Assembly: GCF_000265205.3 (NCBI RefSeq)
Contig: NC_018000.1
Span: 2,790,001-2,854,000, forward strand
DNA from: Sinorhizobium fredii USDA 257
Lineage (GTDB): Bacteria > Pseudomonadota > Alphaproteobacteria > Rhizobiales > Rhizobiaceae
Reading direction: 5' to 3'
Length of the DNA stretch: 64,000 nucleotides
Shown in pieces: positions 1-8,801 of this stretch. The translations under genes and the position numbers were made by a program. How positions within the stretch are numbered: position 1 is the stretch's first letter; every line of letters starts with the position of its first letter. Below the pieces are notes generated by a model that had not been told where the DNA came from, did no database searches, and was given only the letters and a program-made list of their open reading frames with translations.

Positions 1-211
1 ATTCCGCGCGGATGCGGCGGCAGACTTCTAGGCCGTCTATTTCCGGCATTCCGATGTCGAGTATGGCAAGATCTATGTTGCCGCGCCGGAATGCCATCAT
101 TGCTTCCGCCCCGTTTCTTGCGACCACCGTGGTCATGCCGGCTCGTTCGATGGCGAAGCAAATCACATCGCGAATGTGCGGTTCGTCGTCGACGACCAGG
201 ATGCGTGACAC
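1..211 (-). CDS. Response regulator, receiver domain (N-terminal part, cut by window edge)
   Basis: The minus strand encodes 70 residues of a CheY-like receiver domain. It begins with GTG at 211 and is still open at position 1. The acidic pair is D8/D9 in 'ILVVDDEP', and the phospho-acceptor is D52 in 'LAILDIGMPEIDG'. The start lies 13 nt after the stop of the DUF4173 gene upstream, so the two are probably co-transcribed. The output domain is outside the window, so the regulator class cannot be told. Confidence 0.85.
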   Translation of the reverse strand, partial: MSRILVVDDEPHIRDVICFAIERAGMTTVVARNGAEAMMAFRRGNIDLAILDIGMPEIDGLEVCRRIRAE

Positions 212-224
212 CGTGTATGTCCTG

Positions 225-1751
225 TCAGAACTGTTCCCGATAGTTCTTATCGGCCTCCCCAGGCGTTGCAACGTTTATGTGCCCGGTGAGGTAGTCGTGA
301 AGGCGTTGGGTGCGATAATTCCAGCCCCGCCAACCCGAAGCAGATTCAAGAAAGTCGGCGGCGAGGCCTGCCCGGGTGTAACGTGCGCGATAGTCGCTTT
401 TGGCGGCGCCTGAGGGCAGCGCAGCAATAAAAGTGTCCAGGGCCGGAATGGCGGATGGCCCAAGGGTTAACAAGTAGTCGATGTCGAGCGGTATGCCGGT
501 CCCGGTGAGTTCGCGGCTGTGGACCACGTTGAATCGCGCCACCAACGCCGGAATGTCGACCAAGGCGCAAACATAGAGCGTTGCCGCCAATGCCGTCAGA
601 TTCGTCGCGATCAGCCACTCGTTGGTCCGGCGCAACAAGATGCGCAAGAGGATCAGGGCTAGGCCGACGGCGACGAGAGCCATCCAGATGCCAGCGGCGA
701 CGCGCAATTCGGTCAGCGAATAGACTTCGACATAAAGGTCGAGTCGAAGGATGGAAGAAATGCAAAGCAGGATATTCTGGGAAATCCATGCGTGAACGAG
801 ACCACGGAGGGCGGCGTTGCTTTCTCCCGGGCCACCGCTGCGCATGACCACGAGGACGAAGCCGGCGGCCAGGAGAGCGGTGATGATCAGCGGGTAAGCG
901 CCGCGATGGGCGTATTGCGCATGGGTCATGCCGGCCGGCAGCTCCGCTCCGCCCCAAAGATAGAGGAGGTCAAGCAATGTCTGGACGGCGAACAGGGCGT
1001 TGAAGACAAGCAGGGATCGAAGAACGGTGGCTTCGCCGAGGAGCATGCCCTCGATAGCCTTGCCGGCCGCCTCTGCACGGGGGGACGGTTTGCTGCGCCG
1101 CTTGAGCCGGGGCCGCAGCAGCGGCCAGACTGCCGCTACCGCCAGAAGCCAGAAGGCAATGCGCCATGGGTTGCAGAAGCGAAGAACTGCAGCGAGATCG
1201 ATCGCCGAGAGCGCCCGCTCGATAACGGGATTGGCAAGCGCAAAGAGGGCCACGAAAATCAGGGCGAAGAGCCCCGGAACGAGCCAGATGACCAGGCCGG
1301 GAATGATCTTGGCAGTCGTGTGCCGGGATGCACCCTTGGCGAAGTGCCTATGGCAGTCGCGGACGAGCCGCATCGGAGCTGCAAGCGCAAAGCGGTACAG
1401 GACAGGGGGCAATCCAGCGAGCCGCTGCGGGACAAGCTTCGATCGGGCCAAAGCCACTAGCGCGAGGCCGCACGCCGAACTCAAGCACCCCAGGAAGGAT
1501 GGCGCCTCCAGCAACGGCGCGGATGCGATGAGCGACACCGCGCAAAGGACAAGAATTTTTGCCGTCGCCGGCCTTGGAACGGAAAACAGGGTGCCGGCGG
1601 TGACAGCCATCGCATAGATGAATGCGTTCACGCCGAGCGGCTGTTGGTAGAAAAGCGCATCGGCCAGCGCCACGAGGGCAAGTCCGACGGCTGCGCTGGC
1701 GCTCCTGCGGTCGATCCGATTCGGAACGACTGCGTTATCGGAAAATGTCAT
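225..1751 (-). CDS. DUF4173 (DUF4153-like) integral membrane protein
   Basis: A 508-aa protein with about ten to twelve hydrophobic segments. The region around residues 240-300 ('NALFAVQTLLDLLYLWGG', then 'YAHRGAYPLI') is the conserved block of DUF4173 membrane proteins. A short soluble tail follows ('SGWRGWNYRTQRL'). The family has no settled function; relatives often sit beside two-component genes, as here, where a response regulator starts 13 nt downstream. The ATG overlaps the end of a 59-codon ORF upstream, which suggests translational coupling. Function unknown; membrane location is confident. Confidence 0.8.
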   Translation of the reverse strand: MTFSDNAVVPNRIDRRSASAAVGLALVALADALFYQQPLGVNAFIYAMAVTAGTLFSVPRPATAKILVLCAVSLIASAPLLEAPSFLGCLSSACGLALVALARSKLVPQRLAGLPPVLYRFALAAPMRLVRDCHRHFAKGASRHTTAKIIPGLVIWLVPGLFALIFVALFALANPVIERALSAIDLAAVLRFCNPWRIAFWLLAVAAVWPLLRPRLKRRSKPSPRAEAAGKAIEGMLLGEATVLRSLLVFNALFAVQTLLDLLYLWGGAELPAGMTHAQYAHRGAYPLIITALLAAGFVLVVMRSGGPGESNAALRGLVHAWISQNILLCISSILRLDLYVEVYSLTELRVAAGIWMALVAVGLALILLRILLRRTNEWLIATNLTALAATLYVCALVDIPALVARFNVVHSRELTGTGIPLDIDYLLTLGPSAIPALDTFIAALPSGAAKSDYRARYTRAGLAADFLESASGWRGWNYRTQRLHDYLTGHINVATPGEADKNYREQF

Positions 1752-1914
1752 CAGCTATTTTCTCCTTGGGGCCGCCGCCGGCCCTGACAAGCATTTGCGC
1801 GCCGTCGCGGCCGGATAGGGCGCGCTGGCAGACGCCTTCGGAACTCAACCACCAGCCGTCGACGCGGAGGTGATCTGGAATGGGGAGGGAGGAAGGAATT
1901 TCGGTGCGGGTCAT
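1735..1914 (-). CDS. Small unknown ORF (59 aa) overlapping the DUF4173 gene
   Basis: Reads from ATG at 1914 to TAA at 1735. Its last codons overlap the ATG of the DUF4173 gene in another frame. The product is soluble-looking, with a Trp-Trp pair ('VDGWWLSSEG') and one Cys. No family is recognised. It is kept because the overlap has the geometry of a translationally coupled leader gene. It could still be a chance ORF in GC-rich DNA. Confidence 0.35.
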   Translation of the reverse strand: MTRTEIPSSLPIPDHLRVDGWWLSSEGVCQRALSGRDGAQMLVRAGGGPKEKIADDIFR

Positions 1915-2293
1915 GACATTAGCATGTCGCGTGCAATTGCAGATTCCGTGCAGGCCCTTGGGAAAAACTTAGGAGCATGCGCCCGCCGAGGCGGCTGCCC
2001 CAGCCAACCGGCGCTTCTCAACGCTTTCGTCCGGAAAACTTGTTCAAGTCGCGGAGCTTGTCGAAAAGCGGCGAATTCGAGCGACCAGGGTTTTATGTCA
2101 GAAGCCCCCGGTCGGAGCCGGCGCGCTCCTCCGGGAGCCGCCCTGGCGGCGCGTGGGCCATGAACCCATAAACTGGACGACTGAGATAGGGTAGATTCCG
2201 GCCCGTCCGCTTTTGGTCAAAGGCGGAACGCGACATGACCACGAGCACACGTATAAAAACCAACAGTCCGCCGCCATCGGCTTTACGTCAGGC
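1915..2293. other. Intergenic region without a recognisable gene
   Basis: About 380 bp between the small ORF and the VOC gene. Open frames here are short and do not resemble known proteins. The promoter for the leftward DUF4173 operon should lie in the part near 1915-2000, but no clear -35/-10 pair could be fixed. Confidence 0.4.
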
Positions 2294-2659
2294 TCAATCC
2301 TTCTTGAACTCGAATAGCTCGATGACGTTGCCCGATGGATCTTCAAGCAAGATGGCGCGGCCGGCACCGCCGTCGCTGATTTGGCCGCGGAATCTTGCAT
2401 CAGCCCGGCGCAACCGCTCAATAAGGACGTCGACCTCGTTTGTAACAATCATAAATCGGTTCCATCCGCCCGGCTTCGGATCGCCGCCCGCTTGACCACC
2501 GCTCCCCGCACCTGGGGCGCTGAGATACAGCGTCAAGTCGTCGCGTAGCAGCGCGGCGAACTTGCCCGGATTGTGCTTGTCGATCTTGAAATCGAGATTG
2601 TCTCGATAGAACGCGACCGCCTCGTTGACGTCTGCAACGATGTATCGGACGGATGCCAT
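2294..2659 (-). CDS. VOC superfamily (glyoxalase/bleomycin-resistance-like) protein
   Basis: A 121-aa single-domain protein of usual VOC length. The N-terminal 'VRYIVADVNEAVAFYRDNL' beta-alpha unit and the C-terminal 'LLEDPSGNVIELFEF' strand are typical. The final Glu in 'VIELFE' is at the usual metal-ligand position, and a second half-site may be 'MASVRYIV' (no His). The substrate cannot be told from sequence. The gene stands alone, with a truncated IS5 upstream. Confidence 0.85.
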   Translation of the reverse strand: MASVRYIVADVNEAVAFYRDNLDFKIDKHNPGKFAALLRDDLTLYLSAPGAGSGGQAGGDPKPGGWNRFMIVTNEVDVLIERLRRADARFRGQISDGGAGRAILLEDPSGNVIELFEFKKD

Positions 2660-2890
2660 TCAACCTTCTCCTCTGTCTTGTAGCTAGAACGGTCCACTCG
2701 CGCAAAGGTTTCCTGTCGATGGAGCTGAGTGCAGAAGCTGGCTGTCTGTATGCCAGCCGCAGAAGTTGGATTTAAGGGATTGGACGTAGTCGTATTTCGG
2801 CGGTGTTTATGACACCCTATACGACCGACATTGGGTCAGCATACCAAATGGCGGCTTTCATATCGCGCCAGCTTCTGACTCAGGCTCAAC

Positions 2891-3160
2891 ATGAGCCGAT
2901 ATGACCTGACCGACTTCGAATGGCGCGTGATCGAGCCGCTGCTACCCAACAAGACGAGAGGCGTGCCGCGCGTCTATGATCGACGCGTGCTGAACGGCAT
3001 CTTCTGGGTGCTGCGATCCGGTGCGCCGTGGCGAGACCTACCCGGGCCCTATGGCACTCGCACTACCTGCTATAATCGCTTCGTCCAATGGCGGAAGGCG
3101 GGCATGTGGGATCGGCGGCTGGAGCGACGGGAGGCGAGACCACGAGTAATTCTCAGATGA
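2891..3160 (+). pseudogene. IS5-family transposase, N-terminal fragment
   Basis: Starts with 'MSRYDLTDFEWRVIEPLLP' and 'GIFWVLRSGAPWRDLP', the DUF4096 N-terminal domain of IS5 transposases. Similarity stops after 'KAGMWDR' (about 3117). The frame then runs a few unrelated codons to a stop that overlaps the end of the convergent XRE gene. The catalytic DDE domain is missing, so this is a remnant that cannot transpose. It marks a junction at about 3.12 kb. Confidence 0.85.
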
Positions 3161-3968
3161 AGTTGGCGCGGAACAGCACTTGACCGGGGGCGATGTCGTT
3201 GGTGACAGCGGCGCGCAGCGCTGCGTCAAGCCGCGGATCGTCCGGCTCGTAAAGGCCGCACATAGATAGCGCCTGACGCGGATTCACTGCAAAGCCGAGA
3301 TAATCATATACCACCCGCGCGCAACAGGGCATGCGCTCGCCGCTGCCGGAGACGCCGAGCTTGAGGCCGGTCAGGCGGGTGATGCGGTTTTTGAAAGAAG
3401 GGAACAGGATAGTCTGGCTGATTTCCAGTCCAGTCAGCGTCTCATAATCGACAAGGAAAATCCGGTCCCTTAGAAAGTGCGCCACGCCGCGATAGACGCC
3501 GCGATATGCTTTCTCACCGGGACGCTCGACGAGCCGCTCGCTGCGCCGGTAAAAGATACCCCCTTCGCTTTGTTCGAAGCGGACGAGAGTACGCAAAATC
3601 CGTCCTGGATAGGCCATCGAGTAATAGTTTTCAAAGTAATAGCCGAGATATCTATCTAAGCCCGCGCTCCCCATCGCCTTCAGGCGGCTCAGGTGGGCGG
3701 CCTCGCGAGTTGCAGCCGGCACTTCGACGCGCGCGCGAGGACGTAGCTGCACAAGCTCCGCGAAGCGCACGGCCGGGAGCAGTATCTCGTGCTCCTCTAC
3801 ACCAAAGAAATCGCATAGGCGGCGCAGAATATGGGCGGAAGGCAAGTGGCGGCCGCCGAGATAGCGATTGAATTGCGGTCGATTGATCTTCACTTGCCGG
3901 CAGACCTCAGCGATCGAACCGCGATAGCTGCACAAAAGCCGTAGGTTGGCGGCGAAATTCTCGTGCAT
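3153..3968 (-). CDS. XRE-family transcriptional regulator (divergent from symporter/aspartase operon)
   Basis: A 271-aa protein with an N-terminal helix-turn-helix (residues about 15-65, 'SIAEVCRQVKINRPQFNRYL'). A large C-terminal domain probably senses a ligand; it contains Cys in 'RMPCCARVVYDY' and near 'LSMCGLYEPDD'. It is transcribed away from an AGCS symporter, aspartase and asparaginase set. The 203-bp gap between them has two inverted repeats. By analogy with ansR in the rhizobial ans operons it may control Asp/Asn catabolism. That role is inferred from context only. Confidence 0.75.
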   Translation of the reverse strand: MHENFAANLRLLCSYRGSIAEVCRQVKINRPQFNRYLGGRHLPSAHILRRLCDFFGVEEHEILLPAVRFAELVQLRPRARVEVPAATREAAHLSRLKAMGSAGLDRYLGYYFENYYSMAYPGRILRTLVRFEQSEGGIFYRRSERLVERPGEKAYRGVYRGVAHFLRDRIFLVDYETLTGLEISQTILFPSFKNRITRLTGLKLGVSGSGERMPCCARVVYDYLGFAVNPRQALSMCGLYEPDDPRLDAALRAAVTNDIAPGQVLFRANFI

Positions 3969-4003
3969 AGGTCTCTCTCAGCGTCAAAAAGCGAAAGCGC
4001 GTT

Positions 4004-4034
4004 TTGGCGCGAACCGTGCACCAGAATGCGCCAA
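4004..4034. promoter_or_regulatory. Inverted repeat, candidate operator
   Basis: TTGGCGC at 4004-4010 is matched by its exact complement GCGCCAA at 4028-4034, with 17 bp between. It lies in the divergent promoter region between the XRE regulator and the symporter gene, closer to the regulator start. It could be an autoregulatory site. Confidence 0.4.
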
Positions 4035-4052
4035 TTAGCAATAATCCGGCAA

Positions 4053-4073
4053 GTTGTCACAGCGAGTGGCAAC
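4053..4073. promoter_or_regulatory. Second inverted repeat, candidate operator
   Basis: GTTGTCAC (4053-4060) and GTGGCAAC (4066-4073) form an 8-bp inverted repeat with one mismatch and a 5-bp spacer. It sits about 100 bp before the symporter ATG, where a repressor of the Asp/Asn operon could bind. Confidence 0.4.
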
Positions 4074-4171
4074 GGGCATAGCCCGTATCAGGGAGATTTC
4101 AGGCTTTCCGGCGGCGGCCGGTCGGCCATCACCGCGCCGACGATTGCGGCGCGCGCCAACGGGAGGATGTT

Positions 4172-5635
4172 ATGCTCGATTTTCTCAATGACCTTTTGTG
4201 GAGCAAGGTGCTGATCGTCGTGCTGATCGGCATTGGTCTGTGGTTTACGCTTGCCTCGCGTTTCGTCCAGCTTCGCTATTTCGGGCGCATGTTTCGCATT
4301 CTTGGTTCCGGACAGGCCTTTGCCAGGGGGTCGGATGGCCATCTCTCCTCCTTTCAGGCGCTGATGCTCTCGGTTGCCGGCCGTGTCGGCGGCGGCAATA
4401 TTGCCGGCGTTGCGGTAGCGATCACGCTTGGCGGGCCGGGCGCTATCTTCTGGATGTGGCTCGTCGGCCTCATCGGCATGGCGACGAGCTTCTTCGAATG
4501 CACCCTGGCGCAGGCCTACAAGCGGGCTGAGCCGGATGGTACCTATCGCGGCGGCCCGGCCTATTACATCGCCCGTGGCCTCGGCGAGCGATGGAAATGG
4601 CTGGCGGGCGTCTATTCGGTGCTCTTGCTGGTCACGTTCGGTTTCGGTTTCAACGGAGTGCAGTCCTATTCCGTGGCCACGTCGCTCAACGATGCCTTCG
4701 GCCTGCCGGTGATCGCCACTGGCGCCGGCATCGCCGTCCTCGTCGGCATCATCATCGCCGGCGGTGTCCGGCGCATCGCCCGCATTGCCGACGTGCTGGT
4801 GCCAGTCATGGCGCTGAGCTACATCGCCATTGCGCTGGTCGTGCTTGCGTTCAACATCGATGCTTTGCCCGCCACGCTCATGCTGATCGTCAAGAGCGCC
4901 TTCGGCCTGGAGCCGGCGATCGGCGGTGGCATCGGCGCTGCCATCGTTATGGGCGTGCGGCGCGGGCTCTTCTCCAATGAAGCCGGTCTCGGCAGCGCGC
5001 CCAATGTCGCGGCCGTGGCGCAAGTGCCGCATCCGGCATCGCAAGGTGTCGTGCAGGCGTTCTCGGTGTTTATCGACACGCTGATCGTATGCTCCTGCAC
5101 AGCCTTCATCATTCTGCTCGGCGATGTCTACCGCCCGGGCGCAGACGAAATGGTCGGCGTGGCCCTCGCCCAAGCTTCGCTCGCGAGTCATATCGGCGAG
5201 TGGGGGCGCGTCTTCGTCAGCATTGCGATGATGCTCTTCGGCTTCACCACGATGATCTATAATTACTATCTCGGCGAGAACAGCCTGGTCTGGTTCGGCG
5301 GGCGCAACAAGCCGCTCATCATTCTTTACCGGATGGCGGTGGTTGGCCTGTGCGGCTGGGGCGCCACCTCCGACCTCGGCACGATCTTCGCCTTTGCCGA
5401 CGTCACCATGGGCCTGCTCGCGCTCGTTAACCTGCTGGCGCTCGTCATGCTCTTCAAGCCTGCGCTGAAGCTGATGCGGGATTACGACAGGCAACTGGTG
5501 CAGGGCGCTTCCGAACCGGTCTTCAATCCGGAAAAATTCGGCTATCCTGGGATAGATCGCGACGCCTGGAAAGGCGAGGCCTGGGGCTACGAGCCCGAAG
5601 GCGCGGTGGCAGCGAGCGGGAGCGCGCGCGTCTAG
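4172..5635 (+). CDS. Alanine/glycine:cation symporter family (AGCS) transporter
   Basis: A 487-aa inner-membrane protein of normal AGCS length with about eleven membrane segments. The signature 'GGGNIAGVAVA' (around residue 75) and the motif 'SNEAGLGSAP' (around 270) identify the sodium:alanine symporter family. The start has a strong site (GGGAGGATGTT before ATG). It is the first gene of a rightward set with aspartase (75 bp downstream) and asparaginase. The substrate here may be aspartate, asparagine or a related amino acid; the family is sure, the substrate is inferred. Confidence 0.9.
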   Translation: MLDFLNDLLWSKVLIVVLIGIGLWFTLASRFVQLRYFGRMFRILGSGQAFARGSDGHLSSFQALMLSVAGRVGGGNIAGVAVAITLGGPGAIFWMWLVGLIGMATSFFECTLAQAYKRAEPDGTYRGGPAYYIARGLGERWKWLAGVYSVLLLVTFGFGFNGVQSYSVATSLNDAFGLPVIATGAGIAVLVGIIIAGGVRRIARIADVLVPVMALSYIAIALVVLAFNIDALPATLMLIVKSAFGLEPAIGGGIGAAIVMGVRRGLFSNEAGLGSAPNVAAVAQVPHPASQGVVQAFSVFIDTLIVCSCTAFIILLGDVYRPGADEMVGVALAQASLASHIGEWGRVFVSIAMMLFGFTTMIYNYYLGENSLVWFGGRNKPLIILYRMAVVGLCGWGATSDLGTIFAFADVTMGLLALVNLLALVMLFKPALKLMRDYDRQLVQGASEPVFNPEKFGYPGIDRDAWKGEAWGYEPEGAVAASGSARV

Positions 5636-5710
5636 ATCATCCCGCTCTCAGCACGAACCCCGGGCCGCGACAACCCGGCCCGTCGTTTTCAACTTTCGCG
5701 AGCCAACGAC

Positions 5711-7114
5711 ATGAACATGCGTATCGAACACGACCTGCTTGGGGATAGGGAGGTGCCGACCGATGCCTGGTTCGGCATTCAGACCCTGCGGGCGGTCGAG
5801 AATTTTCCGATCACCGGCGTGCCGATCAGCCATTTTCCGCATTTTGTAGCGGCACTCGCAATGGTGAAGGCAGCTGCCGCCCGCGCCAATTGCGATCTTG
5901 GCCTGCTCGCCCCGCACAAGGCCGAGGCGATCTTCGCCGCCTGCGAGGAGATCGCTGCCGGTCGGCTGCATGACCAGTTCGTCGTAGACCTCATCCAGGG
6001 CGGAGCCGGCACCTCGACCAATATGAATGCCAACGAGGTCATCTCCAATCTCGCGCTCGAAAAGCTCGGTCATGCCAAAGGTGCTTACCTGCACCTGCAT
6101 CCCAACGACGATGTGAACAAGTCGCAATCGACCAATGACGCCTATCCGACTGCGGTGTGCCTCGGCCTGCAATTCGCCGCCGAGCCGCTCGTCGCAGCGA
6201 TCGGCTCGCTCAAGGAAGCGCTTGCGGATAAGGGTAAGGAATTTGCCGACGTCTTGAAAATGGGTCGCACCCAGCTTCAGGACGCGGTGCCGATGACGCT
6301 TGGTCAGGAATTCGACGCTTTCGCCGTCAACCTCGGCGAAGACATCGAGCGAACCGGCGAGATCCTGCGTCTCCTCTCAGAGGTCAACCTGGGCGGCACG
6401 GCCATCGGCACCGGCCTCAACACCCATCCCGATTATGCGCCTCTCGTGGTCCGCCATCTTGCCGAGATATCCGGCAAGCCGATGCTGCCGGCCGCCAACC
6501 TCATCGAGGCGACCTCCGACATGGGCGCCTTTGTGCTCTTCTCCGGCCTGCTCAAGCGGCTGGCGATCAAGCTCTCGAAGCTCGCCAACGATCTGCGCCT
6601 GCTTTCGAGCGGACCGCGCGCCGGCCTCGGCGAGATCGAGCTTCCGGCCATGCAGCCCGGCTCTTCAATCATGCCGGGCAAGGTCAATCCCGTCATTCCC
6701 GAAGCGGTCAATCAGGTTGCCTATCAGGTGATCGGCAACGACCTTGCCGTCACGCTCGCGGCCGAGGCCGGCCAGCTCCAGCTCAACGCCATGGAGCCGC
6801 TGATCGTCTACAATCTGTTCTCTTCAATCAAGATGCTGGCGACCGCCTGCCAAATCCTCGAAGAACGGTGCATCCGCGGCATTCGCGCCAATCGCGAGCA
6901 GTGCCGGCGCCATGTCGAACGCAGCATCGGCATCGTCACCGCCCTGGTGCCGCGCATCGGCTACCAGAACGCCACGCGCATCGCCGCCGAGGCATTGGCG
7001 ACCGGCGCCACCGTGGGCGAACTGGTCGCCGCCGAGGGGCTGCTGACGCCGCAGGAGCTCGAAAGGTTGCTCAGCCCCGAGGCGATGCTCGGGCCCGGAG
7101 CCGAGGTCGGATGA
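5711..7114 (+). CDS. aspA: Aspartate ammonia-lyase (aspartase)
   Basis: A 467-aa member of the fumarase/aspartase superfamily. The signature loop 'GSSIMPGKVNP' carries the catalytic Ser. The upstream motifs 'GAGTSTNMNANEV' and 'NDDVNKSQSTNDAYP' are also present. It converts aspartate to fumarate and ammonia. Its stop overlaps the asparaginase ATG (ATGA), so the asparaginase product would feed aspartase. Fumarase C is an alternative, but the operon partner favours aspartase. Confidence 0.88.
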   Translation: MNMRIEHDLLGDREVPTDAWFGIQTLRAVENFPITGVPISHFPHFVAALAMVKAAAARANCDLGLLAPHKAEAIFAACEEIAAGRLHDQFVVDLIQGGAGTSTNMNANEVISNLALEKLGHAKGAYLHLHPNDDVNKSQSTNDAYPTAVCLGLQFAAEPLVAAIGSLKEALADKGKEFADVLKMGRTQLQDAVPMTLGQEFDAFAVNLGEDIERTGEILRLLSEVNLGGTAIGTGLNTHPDYAPLVVRHLAEISGKPMLPAANLIEATSDMGAFVLFSGLLKRLAIKLSKLANDLRLLSSGPRAGLGEIELPAMQPGSSIMPGKVNPVIPEAVNQVAYQVIGNDLAVTLAAEAGQLQLNAMEPLIVYNLFSSIKMLATACQILEERCIRGIRANREQCRRHVERSIGIVTALVPRIGYQNATRIAAEALATGATVGELVAAEGLLTPQELERLLSPEAMLGPGAEVG

Positions 7115-8055
7115 AGCGCCGCATCCTCATCCTCCACACGGGCGGCACCATCGGTATGGAGGCCACTCCCAGTGGCCTTAAGCCGATGGCGGGGTTTGGC
7201 GCGCTGCTCAAGCGCCGGCTCGGCGAAACGGCCTCCGCTGCGCCGCTGCCCGATTGCGATGTCGTCGAACTCGAAAGGCTGATCGACAGCGCCAATCTGC
7301 AACCGGCGCAATGGCCGGTCATTGCCGGCGAACTCGTCCGCCGCTGGGAGGCCTATGACGGCTTCGTCGTTCTGCATGGCACCGACACCATGGCCTGGAC
7401 GGCTTCGGCGCTCTCCTTCATGCTGCGCGGTCTCGACAAGCCGGTCATCCTGACCGGCGCGCAGATTCCGCTTGCGGCGCCGCGCAGCGATGCGCTGAAA
7501 AATCTGGAGATGGCCCTGATCCTTGCGGCGCAACATCCGATCCGTGAGGTGAGCATCTGTTTTGGACGAAAGCTGCTTAGGGGAAACCGCAGTCGCAAGA
7601 TCGCCACCGATCGCTTCGACGCCTTCGATTCGCCCAACTATCCGCCGATCGCCGAATCCGGCATCAAAATCGTGCTGCATCGTGAGTTGCTCCTTGCGGC
7701 CGAGGCCAAGGCTTTCTTTCTGCCGAAGCATTTCGAGCCAGAGGCGGTGGCGGTGCTCACCATCCATCCGGGGCTTTCGTCGCCCGTCGTCGAGGTGGCA
7801 CTCTCCTCCCCCCATCTCCGCGGGGTGGTGCTGCGTAGCTACGGCGTTGGCAATGTGCCGGAGGCGGACGCGCGGCTGCTTGCGGCCCTTGGCGGGGCCG
7901 TGGCGCGTGGCGTGACCGTGATTAACACCACACAATGCGTCTTTGGCGCCGTCGCGCAGGACACTTATGCCACAGGCACCGCCTTGGCCCGCATCGGCGT
8001 CGTCTCGGGCGGTGACATGACGCTGGAGGCCGCCTTTGCAAATTGCATGTCCTGA
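7111..8055 (+). CDS. L-asparaginase, C-terminus lost by frameshift
   Basis: The start overlaps the aspartase stop. The product is a 314-aa type I/AnsA-like asparaginase. The N-terminal catalytic Thr is T13 in 'LHTGGTIG' and the second motif is 'HGTDTM'. Both active-site regions and the 'GGDMTLEAAF' region are intact. The frame then stops after 'ANCMS' instead of continuing about 30 residues. The missing tail is present in the next frame at 8043-8135, so a single base is missing in the A-run near 8040. The enzyme may be inactive or altered, or this may be a sequencing error. Confidence 0.85.
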   Translation: MKRRILILHTGGTIGMEATPSGLKPMAGFGALLKRRLGETASAAPLPDCDVVELERLIDSANLQPAQWPVIAGELVRRWEAYDGFVVLHGTDTMAWTASALSFMLRGLDKPVILTGAQIPLAAPRSDALKNLEMALILAAQHPIREVSICFGRKLLRGNRSRKIATDRFDAFDSPNYPPIAESGIKIVLHRELLLAAEAKAFFLPKHFEPEAVAVLTIHPGLSSPVVEVALSSPHLRGVVLRSYGVGNVPEADARLLAALGGAVARGVTVINTTQCVFGAVAQDTYATGTALARIGVVSGGDMTLEAAFANCMS

Positions 8056-8135
8056 CCGCCGAAAGACTGGGCCCGGAGGAAATCCGTGCTCGCATCGCGC
8101 AGCCGCTCTGCGGCGAGATCACGACGACCGCATAG
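8043..8135 (+). pseudogene. Out-of-frame C-terminal tail of the asparaginase
   Basis: Translating 8043-8135 gives 30 residues ('LHVLTAERLGPEEIRARI' and on to 'LCGEITTTA') that match the usual end of AnsA-type asparaginases, followed by TAG. One extra A in the 'GCAAATTG' stretch around 8038-8044 would join it to the upstream frame. Confidence 0.75.
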
Positions 8136-8801
8136 TCGATCTGCGCCTGAGCAGACGATCGGCACCCCCCCCCAGGATACCTATTCATTGACACGGGATT
8201 CTCACATTGACGGGAGAGCGACACTTCAGCCGGGGAAGGGGCATCCCCTTCGCGTTGGATGCCGCCGCTCGCACAGTCGCCTTGACGAGCTCGATGTTGT
8301 GGAAATCAGCACAAGCCGTTGGTCTCTAGTTCTCGATGCAGACCAAATGGTGGCTTGTATGCGATCTACTCTAACGTGAATGCCTCGTCCCGAGCGCGAT
8401 GCAGTGCTGGTCGAGTGGCCCGGAATGACTTCGCGTTATCCGGAATACAACGACGAGTCTCTACATCGGCCGGCGGCGGGCCAATGGGTCGAGAATTCGC
8501 CTTCACCATCGTCGTGGCAGGGTGGAAGTGCAGCAGCCGCTCGCCCTCTGTGTAGTTCGGCCGGACCTTCCGGGCGTCACGGCGAGGAGGTCGGCCGCCA
8601 CCGCAAGATAACGGCCGATCTTGGCGATTGAAACCAAAACCAGGAGGCGCGCCAACGGCTCCTTGATGATGCCCGCTGCAAGATTGGAGGGCCTCTCTGG
8701 TGAAACTCGGCCTCGTCGTTTACATGAACCTGAGAGGCGCACTGCCTGCGGCGGAGTCTCGCCTTATTGGCAAAGACAACAGAACCCTTGCAACAGAGGA
8801 C
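8136..8801. other. Gene-poor spacer with a possible decayed membrane gene
   Basis: About 660 bp before nhaA. On the minus strand at 8580-8690 a stretch reads '[20 protein letters not shown]', which loosely resembles the C-terminal part of YqaA/DedA-type membrane proteins but has no proper start or end. The rest shows nothing recognisable. A region at about 8712-8801 is duplicated, with divergence, at 32.5 kb together with the start of nhaA. Confidence 0.35.

Noticed and set aside
4088..5494. A 468-codon minus-strand frame opposite the AGCS symporter.
   Set aside because: His/Asp/Arg-rich composition typical of an antisense shadow; the symporter on the other strand is certain.
7111..8135. Programmed frameshifting to make a full-length asparaginase.
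   Set aside because: The site is only a short A-run without a slippery heptamer or visible structure; a simple deletion or sequencing error is more likely.
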